Of a stretch of 64,000 nucleotides of DNA, positions 41,538 to 50,386 are shown one piece after another. Each line of letters starts with the position of its first letter. The stretch's first letter is position 1. Source of the stretch: Pigmentiphaga aceris (GTDB taxonomy: Bacteria > Pseudomonadota > Gammaproteobacteria > Burkholderiales > Burkholderiaceae_B); assembly GCF_008119665.1 (NCBI RefSeq), contig NZ_CP043046.1, forward strand, positions 2,108,001 to 2,172,000, written 5' to 3'. The notes beneath the pieces were generated by a model. The model saw only the letters and a program-made list of their open reading frames with translations. It did no database searches and was not told the DNA's origin. The translations under genes were made by a program, and so were the position numbers.

Positions 41538-42596
41538 ATGACTCAGAACTCCCTGCACGACCGCGTTTTCCTGCTGCTGCTCGCCCTTGTCACCGTTGCC
41601 TTTTGCTGGATACTCGCGCCCTTTGCCGGTGCCGTATTCTGGGGCGCGATCACGGCCATCATCTTTGCGCCGGTGAATCGCTGGATTCTTGCCAAGGTCG
41701 GCCGGCGTCCTTCTCTGGCGGCGTTGCTGACGCTGCTGCTGGTGCTGGTCATGGTGATTCTGCCGATGATGGCGATCACCGGTGGCCTGGTGCAAGAAGG
41801 TGGTGCCCTGTATCAGCGCCTGCGCTCAGGTCAGCTTGATGTCGGTGCGTTCCTGCAGCAGACCTTTGACGCCTTGCCGCCCTGGATACACGAGATGCTG
41901 GGCCGCTATGGCTTGCCTGACCTGGCCAGCGTTCAGGAACGCCTGTCTGACGGCGCGCTGCAAGCCAGTCAGTTCATTGCCTCACAAGCGGTCAATATCG
42001 GCCAGAACACCTTCCAGTTCATCGTCAGCTTCGGTGTGATGCTGTATCTGATGTTCTTCCTGTTGCGTGATGGAGCCGCGTTGTCGCGCCGCATCCGTCA
42101 GGCCATTCCGCTGTCGGAGAACAACAAGGTTCACCTGCTGCAGAAGTTCATGGCCGTGGTGCGTGCAACGGTCAAGGGCAACGTGGTCGTGGCAATCACG
42201 CAGGGCCTGTTGGGCGGTCTGATCTTCTGGATTCTCGGCATTCAGGGCGTGCTGCTGTGGACCGTGTTGATGGCCTTCCTGTCGCTGTTGCCGGCCATCG
42301 GTGCCGGCCTGGTCTGGGGGCCGGTTGCCGTCTATTTCCTGGTCAGCGGTTCCTTGTGGCAAGGGCTGGTGCTGATTGCGTACGGCGTGTTGGTGATCGG
42401 CCTGGTAGACAACATTCTGCGCCCCATCCTGGTGGGCAAGGACACGCGTATGCCCGACTGGGTGATCCTGATTTCCACCCTGGGCGGCATGGCTTTGTTT
42501 GGCATCAGCGGCTTTGTGATCGGTCCGTTGGTCGCCGCGTTGTTCATGTCGGCGTGGGATCTGTTCGCAACCAGCGAAAATAACTCAAGTCGGTAA
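41538..42596 (+). CDS. AI-2E-family permease
   Basis: 352-residue inner-membrane protein of the AI-2E (UPF0118/TqsA/PerM) family. It has about eight helices, with the first two near 11-48, a third near 59-80, and the rest after residue 150. The middle soluble part (about 85-150) is family-typical, and GLVDNILRPILVGKDTRMPDWVILISTLGGM is the diagnostic C-terminal string. Members have been linked to autoinducer-2 export and to Na+(Li+)/H+ antiport; direct activity here is unknown. The 10 bases after it lead into the M81 peptidase gene on the same strand, so the two may be one transcript. Confidence 0.9.
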   Translation: MTQNSLHDRVFLLLLALVTVAFCWILAPFAGAVFWGAITAIIFAPVNRWILAKVGRRPSLAALLTLLLVLVMVILPMMAITGGLVQEGGALYQRLRSGQLDVGAFLQQTFDALPPWIHEMLGRYGLPDLASVQERLSDGALQASQFIASQAVNIGQNTFQFIVSFGVMLYLMFFLLRDGAALSRRIRQAIPLSENNKVHLLQKFMAVVRATVKGNVVVAITQGLLGGLIFWILGIQGVLLWTVLMAFLSLLPAIGAGLVWGPVAVYFLVSGSLWQGLVLIAYGVLVIGLVDNILRPILVGKDTRMPDWVILISTLGGMALFGISGFVIGPLVAALFMSAWDLFATSENNSSR

Positions 42597-42632
42597 TTTT
42601 TCGCCGTGGCAGCAGGAGAGGGGAGTTTGGCG

Positions 42633-44165
42633 ATGGGTAAACGGGTGTTGTATGCAGAATTTCTGCACGAGACCAATACCTTCAGCATTCGTCGTACGGG
42701 CGAGCAGGAGTTTCGGCAAGGCCGTTTCAACGTAGGCACGGAAGTACCCCGGATCTACACCGGCACGCATACGGCCGCCGGTGCCGCGTTGGAAGCGGCT
42801 GCCCGTTACGGCTGGACGCTGGACACCCCGGTGTCTGCCGAGGCCACGCCCTCCGGGCGTGTGTTGCAGAGCTTTTTTGACGCCACCGTGGCGCGCATCG
42901 TCGATGCCGCCCACGCGGCACCGGTCAGCGGTGTGCTCATGCATTTGCATGGATCGATGGTTACCGAAGAACTCGAAGATGGCGACGGCGAATTGCTGGC
43001 CCGCCTGCGTGCGGCCGTCGGGCCATCGGTGCCGATCATGGTGGTGGTGGATGTTCACGCCACGGTGACCGAGCTGATGGCCAATCATGCCAATGGCCTG
43101 ATTTCCTATCGCACGTACCCCCACGTCGATATGTACGACCGCACCTGGCAGGCCGCGCATCTGCTTGAACGCGCGATGGCCGGCACAATCCACCCGCAGA
43201 TCACGGTAGGGCGTGCGCCGCTGCTGTTCGGATGCGACGGTGGGCGTACGCTGAACGGCAGCCCCATGAACCAGCTGCTGGACCGCGCGAACCAGGCAGA
43301 ACAGTCGGGCGAAGCCTTGGTCGTCAGCATTCAAGCCGGTTTTTCGTCGATGGACGTGCCTGATATCGGGCCTTCGGTGGCGGTGACTACCGATGGCGAC
43401 CCGGCCACCGGTCAGCGGCTGGCGCAGGTGTTCAGCGAACTGATCTGGGCCACCCGCGATTTCAGCAGCATTTCCTTTACCCCGCTGGACGAAGCCGTAA
43501 CGCTCGCGCGCGCCGGTGAAGGGGCGGGCAGGCCGTTGATCATTGCGGATTTTGCAGACAACCCGGGCGCAGGTGCCTATGGCGATGGCACGGCCCTGCT
43601 GGCTGCCATGCTGCGGGGCGGTTTGCGCAATGCCATCTTGCATGCGATTTACGATCCGGCCGTGGTGAAGACGGCGATCGATGCCGGCATTGGCAGCCAG
43701 ATCGATGTCGAGCTGGGCGGCAAGACCGACCCCAGTCTGGGCGGCGGGCCGCTGCGTGTGCAGGGCATGGTCACGCGCATCTCCAACGGATGTTTCATTG
43801 CCTATGGGCCAATGGGTGGCGGGGCCCCGCGCAACGAAGGCCCCACGGTGGTGCTGCGGATTGGCGACATCGATGTGGTGGTGGCCAGCAGCAACAACCA
43901 GGCGAACGATCTGGGCCAGATTTCTTCCGTCGGACTGGACCCGATGCGTGCGTGGACCATCGCAGTGAAGTCCATGAACCACTATCGGGCGGCATTTGCG
44001 CCCATCAGCCGGGCGATTCTCGAAGTCGATACCGGTGCGCTGTGCACGCGCAACTTCCTGGCGCGTCCCTATCAGCATATTCGCCGCCCAATCTACCCGT
44101 TCGACAGCGTGGAATATGGCGAACAGCACGGTGCGCAATACGGCGAACCCCACGCAGAGCAATGA
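42633..44165 (+). CDS. M81-family metallopeptidase (MlrC/microcystinase C-like)
   Basis: 510-residue protein of the MlrC family. Start at ATG 42633, with GGAGAGGGGAG seven bases upstream. RVLYAEFLHETNTFS near the N-terminus, HGSMVTEELEDGDGELLARL, VDVHATVTELM and RTYPHVDMYDR are diagnostic, and the histidines and aspartates are the likely metal ligands. The C-terminal MlrC domain starts near residue 300 (LIIADFADNPGAGAYGDGT). MlrC cleaves microcystin breakdown products, but most relatives in Burkholderiales have unknown peptide or amide substrates. It ends before an intrinsic terminator. Confidence 0.9.
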   Translation: MGKRVLYAEFLHETNTFSIRRTGEQEFRQGRFNVGTEVPRIYTGTHTAAGAALEAAARYGWTLDTPVSAEATPSGRVLQSFFDATVARIVDAAHAAPVSGVLMHLHGSMVTEELEDGDGELLARLRAAVGPSVPIMVVVDVHATVTELMANHANGLISYRTYPHVDMYDRTWQAAHLLERAMAGTIHPQITVGRAPLLFGCDGGRTLNGSPMNQLLDRANQAEQSGEALVVSIQAGFSSMDVPDIGPSVAVTTDGDPATGQRLAQVFSELIWATRDFSSISFTPLDEAVTLARAGEGAGRPLIIADFADNPGAGAYGDGTALLAAMLRGGLRNAILHAIYDPAVVKTAIDAGIGSQIDVELGGKTDPSLGGGPLRVQGMVTRISNGCFIAYGPMGGGAPRNEGPTVVLRIGDIDVVVASSNNQANDLGQISSVGLDPMRAWTIAVKSMNHYRAAFAPISRAILEVDTGALCTRNFLARPYQHIRRPIYPFDSVEYGEQHGAQYGEPHAEQ

Positions 44166-44227
44166 GCGGCGATCATACTGAACCGCCAGATGCGGTCATG
44201 TACAATCGGAGGGCCCTTGCGACGAAG

Positions 44228-44257
44228 AGCCCGCAGCCTGTCCTGGCGGGCTTTTTT
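44228..44257 (+). terminator. Intrinsic terminator before surE
   Basis: AGCCCGC (44228-44234) and GCGGGCT (44246-44252) with an 11-base loop, followed by a run of six T residues (44252-44257). Confidence 0.82.
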
Positions 44258-44295
44258 CGCTTCTTTATCTCAGCAAGGGTTTTCCGGATCGACGC

Positions 44296-45057
44296 ATGCT
44301 GATTCTCGTTTCCAATGACGACGGTTATTACGCGCCTGGCCTTGCGGCGCTGGCAGACGCGTTGCGTCCGCTCGCCGAAGTGGTGGTGGTTGCACCCGAG
44401 GTCAATCAAAGCGGGTCATCCAATTCGCTGACGCTGCGACGCCCCCTGGCCGTACGCAACGCGGCGAACGGCATCCGTTATGTGGATGGCACGCCGTCGG
44501 ACTGTGTGCACGTTGCGCTCACCGGCTTGATGGATCGGCGTCCCGACCTGGTCGTGTCCGGTATCAATAATGGCGCGAACATGGGCGACGACACCTTGTA
44601 TTCGGGTACCGTTGCCGCTGCGACCGAAGCCTATCTGTTTGGCATTCCGTCGATCGCGTTCTCGCTGGTCGATCGCAATTGGCAGCATCTCGATGCTGCA
44701 GCGGCCGTGGCGCGTCGCATTGTCGAGGGTTTCATCGCCAATCCCTTGCCCGATCGCATGCTGCTCAACGTCAATATTCCCAGCCGGCCGCTGTCGGCGC
44801 TGACCGAGATCCGCACCACGCGGCTTGGCAAGCGTCACCCGTCCGAGCCGGTCGTGCGCTCGACCACGCCTTATGGCGAGTCGGTTTATTGGATCGGCGC
44901 GGTGGGCGGCGAGTTCGATGGCACGCCTGGCACCGATTTTCACGCGATCTCCGAAGGTGCGGTGTCGATTACGCCGCTGCGCCTGGATCTCACGCATGTC
45001 GAGCAGCTCGACACGGTGCGATCCTGGACCGCACAAGCCTGGAATACCGGTCGTTGA
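44296..45057 (+). CDS. surE: 5'/3'-nucleotidase SurE
   Basis: 253-residue stationary-phase survival phosphatase that removes phosphate from nucleoside 5'- and 3'-monophosphates and short polyphosphate. The divalent-metal site is visible as [12 protein letters not shown] at the N-terminus, with [21 protein letters not shown] later and [15 protein letters not shown]. The stop overlaps the start of pcm (TTGA). The surE-pcm-nlpD order is widely conserved; rpoS, which often follows, is not present here. Confidence 0.97.
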   Translation: MLILVSNDDGYYAPGLAALADALRPLAEVVVVAPEVNQSGSSNSLTLRRPLAVRNAANGIRYVDGTPSDCVHVALTGLMDRRPDLVVSGINNGANMGDDTLYSGTVAAATEAYLFGIPSIAFSLVDRNWQHLDAAAAVARRIVEGFIANPLPDRMLLNVNIPSRPLSALTEIRTTRLGKRHPSEPVVRSTTPYGESVYWIGAVGGEFDGTPGTDFHAISEGAVSITPLRLDLTHVEQLDTVRSWTAQAWNTGR

Positions 45058-45956
45058 CATCGTCCAAGTCCTCCTCTGGCAAGCCATCGGGCGCAACCGG
45101 TGGCCACACCCCCGGCACGACCGGCTCGGGGCGTTCGTCCACGACCATCACCACCAGCAACAGCAATACGCGGATTGCTGCCGGTCGTATTGCCAGCACG
45201 AACAAGGCAAGTGGCCTGCGTGTGGAAACGCCTGCGCGCGCCACCAACAGCAATACGCGCGTGTTGACGCGCACTGGCGTAGTCGCGCAGCCCGTGGTGC
45301 GCAGCACCGACAATCCAGGCATGAATTCCGAGCGTCTGCGTGACGCCATGGTGGCGCGGCTGCGCAAGGCCGGCATCAGCGACGAGCTGGTGCTGTCGGC
45401 CATGCACGCCGTCCCGCGTCATCACTTCATCGATGAAGCGCTGGCCAGCCGTGCCTACGAAGACGCCTCGTTGCCGATCGGCCACGGACAGACTATCTCG
45501 CAGCCCTGGATCGTGGCGCGGATGATCCAGACCGCGCGGGCCAACCGTACGCTTACGCGTGTGCTGGAAGTCGGTACCGGCTGCGGTTATCAGGCGGCGG
45601 TGCTGGCGGGCGTGGCACAAGAGGTGTATTCGATCGAGCGTATCCGTGGACTGCACGATGTGGCGCGGGATCGCCTGCGGCCGCTGCGTCTGTCGCGCGT
45701 GCGCCTGGCGCTGGGCGATGGCATGCTGGGTCTGCCCAGCGCCGCGCCCTTCGATGCGATTGTGGTCGCGGCGGCAGGCATGGCGATTCCGGATGCGCTG
45801 TCAGAACAATTGGCCATCGGCGGGCGGCTTGTCGCCCCCGAAGGCACTACCGAACAACGTTTGATATTGATAGAGCGCACCGGTGCGCGCAACTGGAAGC
45901 GGTCCGAACTGGAATCAGTTCGCTTCGTTCCCTTGCGCCCTGGCGTGATCTGGTAA
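45054..45956 (+). CDS. pcm: Protein-L-isoaspartate O-methyltransferase with N-terminal extension
   Basis: Repairs isoaspartyl residues in aged proteins with S-adenosylmethionine. The conserved part begins near [21 protein letters not shown] (ATG 45321, 211 residues), with [14 protein letters not shown] (substrate region), [16 protein letters not shown] (SAM motif I) and [16 protein letters not shown]. The frame is open to a TTG at 45054 that overlaps the surE stop as TTGA, which would add 89 Ser/Thr/Gly-rich residues. I give this longer version because coupling to surE is plausible, but the short one has the usual length of the family. The extension lacks a clear ribosome site. Confidence 0.9.
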   Translation: MTSSKSSSGKPSGATGGHTPGTTGSGRSSTTITTSNSNTRIAAGRIASTNKASGLRVETPARATNSNTRVLTRTGVVAQPVVRSTDNPGMNSERLRDAMVARLRKAGISDELVLSAMHAVPRHHFIDEALASRAYEDASLPIGHGQTISQPWIVARMIQTARANRTLTRVLEVGTGCGYQAAVLAGVAQEVYSIERIRGLHDVARDRLRPLRLSRVRLALGDGMLGLPSAAPFDAIVVAAAGMAIPDALSEQLAIGGRLVAPEGTTEQRLILIERTGARNWKRSELESVRFVPLRPGVIW

Positions 45957-45979
45957 TAAGTCTCAGAGGGAGATGCAGG

Positions 45980-46942
45980 ATGCTGAATCGGCGTACGCCT
46001 GGTCAGAAGCACGAAACCAAGCCGGCAACGGCACGGCTGGCCGGACTGGTGTATCGGGGCGCAGTCTGCGGCCTGGCCGCACTTGCGTTGGCAGCTTGCA
46101 CGACGCCGCCCCGCCGTACAGCTGCGCCGGTTGTCGAACACACGGGTTCCAGCCCGGTGATGAGCGCACCGGACACCTCGTCCGGCAGCGCGGCAGCCGC
46201 AACCCCGTCCACCGGTGGCGTCTATGTCGTCAAACCGGGCGATTCGCTGCGTCGCATTGCGACGGCTTACGGCGTGGACTGGCGTGACCTGCAGCAGTGG
46301 AACAACCTGCCAGATCCCAATCACCTGGTACCCGGGCAGGAGCTTCGCTTGCATGGCGCAGGCGGAACGGCGCCGGTCGCATCAGGCCCGGTGCCTGCTG
46401 CACCGCCAGCCGGTACGGTGCAGACCAACCCCATCGGCGGTGGTGGCGCGAGCCAGTCCCGTCCGCTGGACGCCGCGCCTGGAACGGGCGTGAGCGACGG
46501 TGCTCCTGCGCCCGCAACCGCCACCAAGCCGCCGGCACCCTCCGCACCGGTGGTGCGTGGCGATGGCCCTGATGAACGCATCGACTGGGCCTGGCCTGCC
46601 AATGGCAAGCTGATCGAAGGCTTCAACGAGGCGCGCAACAAGGGCCTGGATATTGGTGGCAACCTGGGTGACCCGGTGCTGGCTGCGGCCGATGGCAAGG
46701 TGGTGTACAGCGGCAGTGGCCTGCGTGGCTACGGCAATCTGATCATCATCAAGCACAACAACACCTACCTGTCTGCATACGCGCATAACCGCGCGCTGCT
46801 GGTCAAGGAAGGTCAGGAAATCAAGCGCGGCCAGCGTATTGCGGAATTGGGCCAGACCGACGCCGCCACGCCGCGTGTGCACTTCGAAATCCGTCGCCAA
46901 GGCAAACCAGTCGATCCGGCCGGTTTCCTGCCGGCACGCTGA
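45980..46942 (+). CDS. nlpD: NlpD-type LysM/M23 lipoprotein
   Basis: 320-residue outer-membrane lipoprotein that activates amidase AmiC during cell division. It begins at ATG 45980 after GGGAG, with a long basic N-terminus and the lipobox LAAC near residue 40. A LysM domain (about 80-125: VYVVKPGDSLRRIATAYGVDWRDLQQWNNL) binds peptidoglycan, followed by a Pro/Ala-rich linker and a degenerate M23/LytM domain (about 200-318). The M23 metal residues are replaced (KGLDIGG and RVHFEIR), as in the inactive activator group. It follows pcm; the next gene is an exonuclease, not rpoS. Confidence 0.93.
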   Translation: MLNRRTPGQKHETKPATARLAGLVYRGAVCGLAALALAACTTPPRRTAAPVVEHTGSSPVMSAPDTSSGSAAAATPSTGGVYVVKPGDSLRRIATAYGVDWRDLQQWNNLPDPNHLVPGQELRLHGAGGTAPVASGPVPAAPPAGTVQTNPIGGGGASQSRPLDAAPGTGVSDGAPAPATATKPPAPSAPVVRGDGPDERIDWAWPANGKLIEGFNEARNKGLDIGGNLGDPVLAAADGKVVYSGSGLRGYGNLIIIKHNNTYLSAYAHNRALLVKEGQEIKRGQRIAELGQTDAATPRVHFEIRRQGKPVDPAGFLPAR

Positions 46943-46991
46943 TCTTTGCTGTGCATTGCTGCTTGAATTTCTCTGGCACGAGTCGTTTCTC

Positions 46992-47786
46992 ATGACGCCG
47001 ATCCTCATTTTCGACCTGGAAACCATCCCGGACGTCGAGGGTCTGCGCCTGCTTAACGGCTGGTCGCCAGACGTGCCCGATGCCGAGGTGGTCGAACGCG
47101 CCTTTGCGGCGCGGCGCGAGGCAGTGGGGCACGACTTCCTGCCGCTGCATCTGCAGAAGATTGCGGTGGTGGGCTGCGCGTTTCGCGACAACGATGGATT
47201 CCGGGTGCGCTGCATCGGTGGTCCGGATGACAGCGAAGCCATGCGCATCTCGGGTTTTTTCAAGACCATCGAGCGCTACACCCCCCAGCTTGTCAGCTGG
47301 AACGGGTCCGGCTTCGATCTGCCGGTCTTGCACTACCGTGGCCTGATTCACGGCGTGGCCGCTCCCCGTTACTGGGATATGGGCGAAGATGACCGTGATT
47401 TTCGCTACAGCAACTACATCAGCCGCTACCATCAGCGCCACGTTGACCTGATGGACCTGCTGGCGAAATACAATGGCCGGGCGAACGCACCGCTCGATCA
47501 ACTGGCCAAGCTTTGCGGGTTTCCTGGCAAGCTGGGCATGGATGGCAGCCAGGTCTACACCGCCTGGACCGACGGCCGGGCCAACGAAGTACGCGCTTAC
47601 TGCGAAACTGACGTAGTCAACACCTGGTTGGTGTATTGCCGGTTCCGCCTGATGCGGGGTGTGCTTACCCGCGAGCAATACGACGACGAGATCGCACTGG
47701 TCCGTAACACGCTGGCGGCCATCGATGAGCCGCACTGGCGCGAATATCTTGCGGCCTGGCCCGACGCTGGTCAGCCCGCACCCTGA
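46992..47786 (+). CDS. Predicted 3'-5' exonuclease of the PolB-like family
   Basis: 264-residue nuclease of the DNA_pol_B_exo2 (PF10108-like) family. DEDD-type motifs are visible: Exo I in IFDLETIPDVEG, Exo II in LVSWNGSGFDLPVL, and Exo III in YCETDVVNTW. The protein is a stand-alone exonuclease domain, with no polymerase part. It lies 49 bases after nlpD and 58 bases before rlmD, with the terminator-like hairpin CACACCGGCC/GGCCGGTGTG at 47802-47822 between it and rlmD. The family is of unknown biological role, perhaps in DNA repair. Confidence 0.87.
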   Translation: MTPILIFDLETIPDVEGLRLLNGWSPDVPDAEVVERAFAARREAVGHDFLPLHLQKIAVVGCAFRDNDGFRVRCIGGPDDSEAMRISGFFKTIERYTPQLVSWNGSGFDLPVLHYRGLIHGVAAPRYWDMGEDDRDFRYSNYISRYHQRHVDLMDLLAKYNGRANAPLDQLAKLCGFPGKLGMDGSQVYTAWTDGRANEVRAYCETDVVNTWLVYCRFRLMRGVLTREQYDDEIALVRNTLAAIDEPHWREYLAAWPDAGQPAP

Positions 47787-47844
47787 ACGACACTGTCCCC
47801 ACACACCGGCCTGGCCGGTGTGGTGCGCGACACGGCACACTCTC

Positions 47845-49362
47845 ATGACTCACGTACACGACGATTCTTCCGCCAGCCTCATTGCGTCTGGCATGCCTGA
47901 TGATGACGACACGCCTTTCGCTGCGCGCGAAGGCGGTGCGTCACGCCGTGCAGATGCCATGGCCGAGGTCGCCATCTCGCGCCTGGACGCGCCTGATGCA
48001 TCCTGTCCGCCGCCCGCTCCGCCGGCCGACGGCAGCATCCTGATCGAATCGCTGGATCAGGATGGCCGAGGGGTAGGGCGGCGCGATGGCAAGGTGATCT
48101 TTGTCGAAGGTGCGCTGGCCGGGGAGCGCGTCAGCATCAACGTGTTCCGCAGCAAGTCGTCTTACGAGGTTGCCAACGTCGTTGAGGTGCATCACAGTTC
48201 GCCGCTGCGTGTCGAACCGCGTTGCCCGCACTTCAAGGTCTGCGGCGGCTGTGCGATGCAACACGTCGATGCCGGCGCGCAGGTTGCGATCAAGCAGCGC
48301 GTGCTGGAAGACACCTTCTGGCACCTGGGCAAGCTTCGCCCCGAACACATGCTGCCGCCGATTCACGGCCCGTACTGGGGCTATCGTCATCGCGCTCGTT
48401 TGTCGGTGCGGGCGCTGCCCAAGCCGCGCGGCGTGTATGTGGGCTTCCGGGAAAAGAAGAGCAGCCATGTGGCGGACGTGCGCGAATGCCATATCTTGCC
48501 GCCGCATGTGAACGACCTGCTGATGCCGCTGCGCACGCTGATCGCTGCCATGTCCAAGCCCGACCGCCTGCCGCAGATCGAAGTGGCCGTGGGCGATGAC
48601 GTGACCGTGCTGGTGCTGCGTCACCTAGTGCCCTTGATCAAGCGCGACCTGATCCTGCTGGCCGATTTTGCCGAGAAGCACAAGATTCAGTGGTGGCTGC
48701 AGCCCGACGGCCCGGAAACCCTGCATCCGCTGTTGCGTGCCGACCGGGAAGGCCTGTCGTACACCTTGCCGGAATTCGGCCTGCGCATGCCGTACCGGCC
48801 GTCCGACTTCACCCAGGTCAATCCTGGCATCAATCGGGTGCTGGTGTCGCGTGCCTTGCAACTGCTGGATGCGCAGCCCACCGACCGCGTGGCCGATATG
48901 TTCTGTGGCCTGGGCAACTTCACCTTGCCGCTGGCGACGCAATGTCGTGAAGTGGTGGGTGTCGAAGGTCTGGAGAAGCTTACGCAGCGTGCCCAAGACG
49001 CCGCGCGCCGTCACGGCCTGGACGGGCATACGGCGTTTTCCACGCTGAACCTGTTTGAAGTCGATGCGCGCTGGTTGCGTAGCCTGGGGCATTTCGACCG
49101 CATGCTGATCGACCCGCCGCGTGAAGGTGCGCATGCGCTGGCGCAGGCCTTGGCTGCCATTGGCAGTGACGGCCCGAAGCGGATCGTCTACGTATCCTGC
49201 AATCCGTCTACGCTGGCTCGCGATGCGGCAATTCTGGTGCACGAAGGTGGGTACGTGATCCGCAGTGCGGGTGTGGTCAACATGTTCCCGCACACCGGGC
49301 ACGTGGAGTCGATTGCCGTGTTCGAGCCGGGTCCGCGATTGTTGGGTGCGCCGGCTTCCTGA
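47845..49362 (+). CDS. rlmD: 23S rRNA (uracil-5-)-methyltransferase RlmD
   Basis: 505-residue methyltransferase placing m5U at position 1939 of 23S rRNA. A TRAM domain (about 68-125, with ESLDQDGRGVGRRDGKVIFVEGALAGERV) is followed by an iron-sulfur cluster segment CPHFKVCGGCAMQ, a central domain, and the SAM-dependent core with FCGLGNFTLPLA, ending in the catalytic cysteine VSCNPSTLARD. The N-terminal 60 residues are acidic and poorly conserved. The start at ATG 47845 is chosen because the upstream region reads unlike the family. Its natural neighbours surE-pcm-nlpD are present, as in other betaproteobacteria. Confidence 0.93.
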   Translation: MTHVHDDSSASLIASGMPDDDDTPFAAREGGASRRADAMAEVAISRLDAPDASCPPPAPPADGSILIESLDQDGRGVGRRDGKVIFVEGALAGERVSINVFRSKSSYEVANVVEVHHSSPLRVEPRCPHFKVCGGCAMQHVDAGAQVAIKQRVLEDTFWHLGKLRPEHMLPPIHGPYWGYRHRARLSVRALPKPRGVYVGFREKKSSHVADVRECHILPPHVNDLLMPLRTLIAAMSKPDRLPQIEVAVGDDVTVLVLRHLVPLIKRDLILLADFAEKHKIQWWLQPDGPETLHPLLRADREGLSYTLPEFGLRMPYRPSDFTQVNPGINRVLVSRALQLLDAQPTDRVADMFCGLGNFTLPLATQCREVVGVEGLEKLTQRAQDAARRHGLDGHTAFSTLNLFEVDARWLRSLGHFDRMLIDPPREGAHALAQALAAIGSDGPKRIVYVSCNPSTLARDAAILVHEGGYVIRSAGVVNMFPHTGHVESIAVFEPGPRLLGAPAS

Positions 49363-49468
49363 TCCAGCGGAGCTAACTTGTGGATGAGGCGACGACGCTT
49401 ACCGGTCGTCTCGCCGAGTCGCAAGGCGCTGGTGCCTGGTGATCCTGCGCAATGGGTGGAGCCAGGCA

Positions 49469-49510
49469 TTTTCATCTGCGACAGGATCCTATATATTAGA
49501 ATATTCTAAT
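49469..49510 (+). promoter_or_regulatory. Promoter and BigR-type operator of the sulfide operon
   Basis: Perfect 16-bp palindrome ATTAGAATATTCTAAT at 49495-49510. The -10 TATATT (49492-49497) and a TTTTCA -35 (49469-49474) are spaced by 17 bases, so the palindrome overlaps the -10 and start site. A-T-rich palindromes of this kind are the sites of BigR/SqrR ArsR-family repressors. It lies 15 bases before the first gene of the operon. Confidence 0.78.
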
Positions 49511-49525
49511 GTTCGAATAAAAATC

Positions 49526-49963
49526 ATGCATTGGTCTCAAGCCTTGCTGGGTGGCATGTTGATCGGCGGTGCAGCAGTCTTGTTGATGGCGGGGCTGGGG
49601 CGTATTGCGGGTATCAGCGGTATTGCCCGCCAGGCATTCGGTCGCGGTAAAGGCGATGGCCGTGAAGATCGAGGCTGGCGACTGGCTTTTCTGGCCGGCC
49701 TATGGTGTGCGGCCTTGCTATGGCAGCTTGTGCGTGGCGGCGTGAGCCTGGGCGTGCCGCAGGTATCCACGCCTGTGTTGCTGCTGGCGGGCTTGCTGGT
49801 CGGGGTCGGGACGGCTTTGGGTGGTGGTTGCACCAGTGGTCACGGGGTGTGCGGCATCGCGCGCTTGTCGCCACGGTCCCTGTTGGCGACGGCGGTCTTC
49901 ATGTCATTCGGTTTTCTCACCGTCTATGTGCTTCGCCACGGTTTGCCGGGAGCCTTGTCATGA
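49526..49963 (+). CDS. YeeE/YedE-family sulfur-compound permease, PmpA-like
   Basis: 145-residue inner-membrane protein with four helices. The conserved YeeE/YedE motif is GGGCTSGHGVCGIARLSPRSLLA, whose cysteine carries sulfur in thiosulfate/persulfide transport by relatives. Start at ATG 49526 lies 15 bases after the operator palindrome. The stop overlaps the next gene as ATGA. PmpA/PmpB pairs accompany BigR and a persulfide dioxygenase in several proteobacteria. Confidence 0.87.
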   Translation: MHWSQALLGGMLIGGAAVLLMAGLGRIAGISGIARQAFGRGKGDGREDRGWRLAFLAGLWCAALLWQLVRGGVSLGVPQVSTPVLLLAGLLVGVGTALGGGCTSGHGVCGIARLSPRSLLATAVFMSFGFLTVYVLRHGLPGALS

Positions 49964-50373
49964 GGCTGGCAATCGGTTTTGTGGCGGGCCTGTTGTTCGG
50001 CTTCGGGCTGATCATCGGAGGCATGACCGACCCTGCCCGGGTGCTTGGTTTTCTGGATCTCGCAGGCGCCTGGGATCCAAGCCTGATTTTCGTGATGCTG
50101 GGGGCAGTCGTCACTACGGCGCTGGGCTATCGCCTGGTGCTGGCGCGCGCGCATCCCGTGTGTGACACGGGCTTCCATTTACCCGCCGCCAAGCGCGTTG
50201 ATCGACGCTTGTTGCTGGGCGCGGCGCTGTTCGGGACGGGCTGGGGGCTTGCCGGGTATTGTCCTGGTCCCGTCATTGTGTCCCTTGCCAGTGCACAGAG
50301 CGGTGTGTGGATCATGTTCGTGGCAATGCTTGCCGGCTGGTTGCTGGTGGATCGCGTTGTCGCAGCGTCTTGA
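49960..50373 (+). CDS. YeeE/YedE-family sulfur-compound permease, PmpB-like
   Basis: 137-residue partner with four helices. The second half-repeat of the fold is seen in FGFGLIIGGMTDPARVLGFLDLAGAWDPSLIF, and the conserved cysteine in GWGLAGYCPGPVI. The start shares bases with the upstream stop (ATGA). The two genes together resemble one full-length YeeE split in two, the PmpAB arrangement. The persulfide dioxygenase-like gene follows. Confidence 0.87.
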   Translation: MRLAIGFVAGLLFGFGLIIGGMTDPARVLGFLDLAGAWDPSLIFVMLGAVVTTALGYRLVLARAHPVCDTGFHLPAAKRVDRRLLLGAALFGTGWGLAGYCPGPVIVSLASAQSGVWIMFVAMLAGWLLVDRVVAAS

Positions 50374-50386
50374 ACAGGGAGGTGTC

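Noticed and set aside
42633..44165. M81 peptidase as a microcystin-degradation gene
   Set aside because: MlrA, MlrB and MlrD are not nearby and relatives are common without that pathway, so only the family is called.
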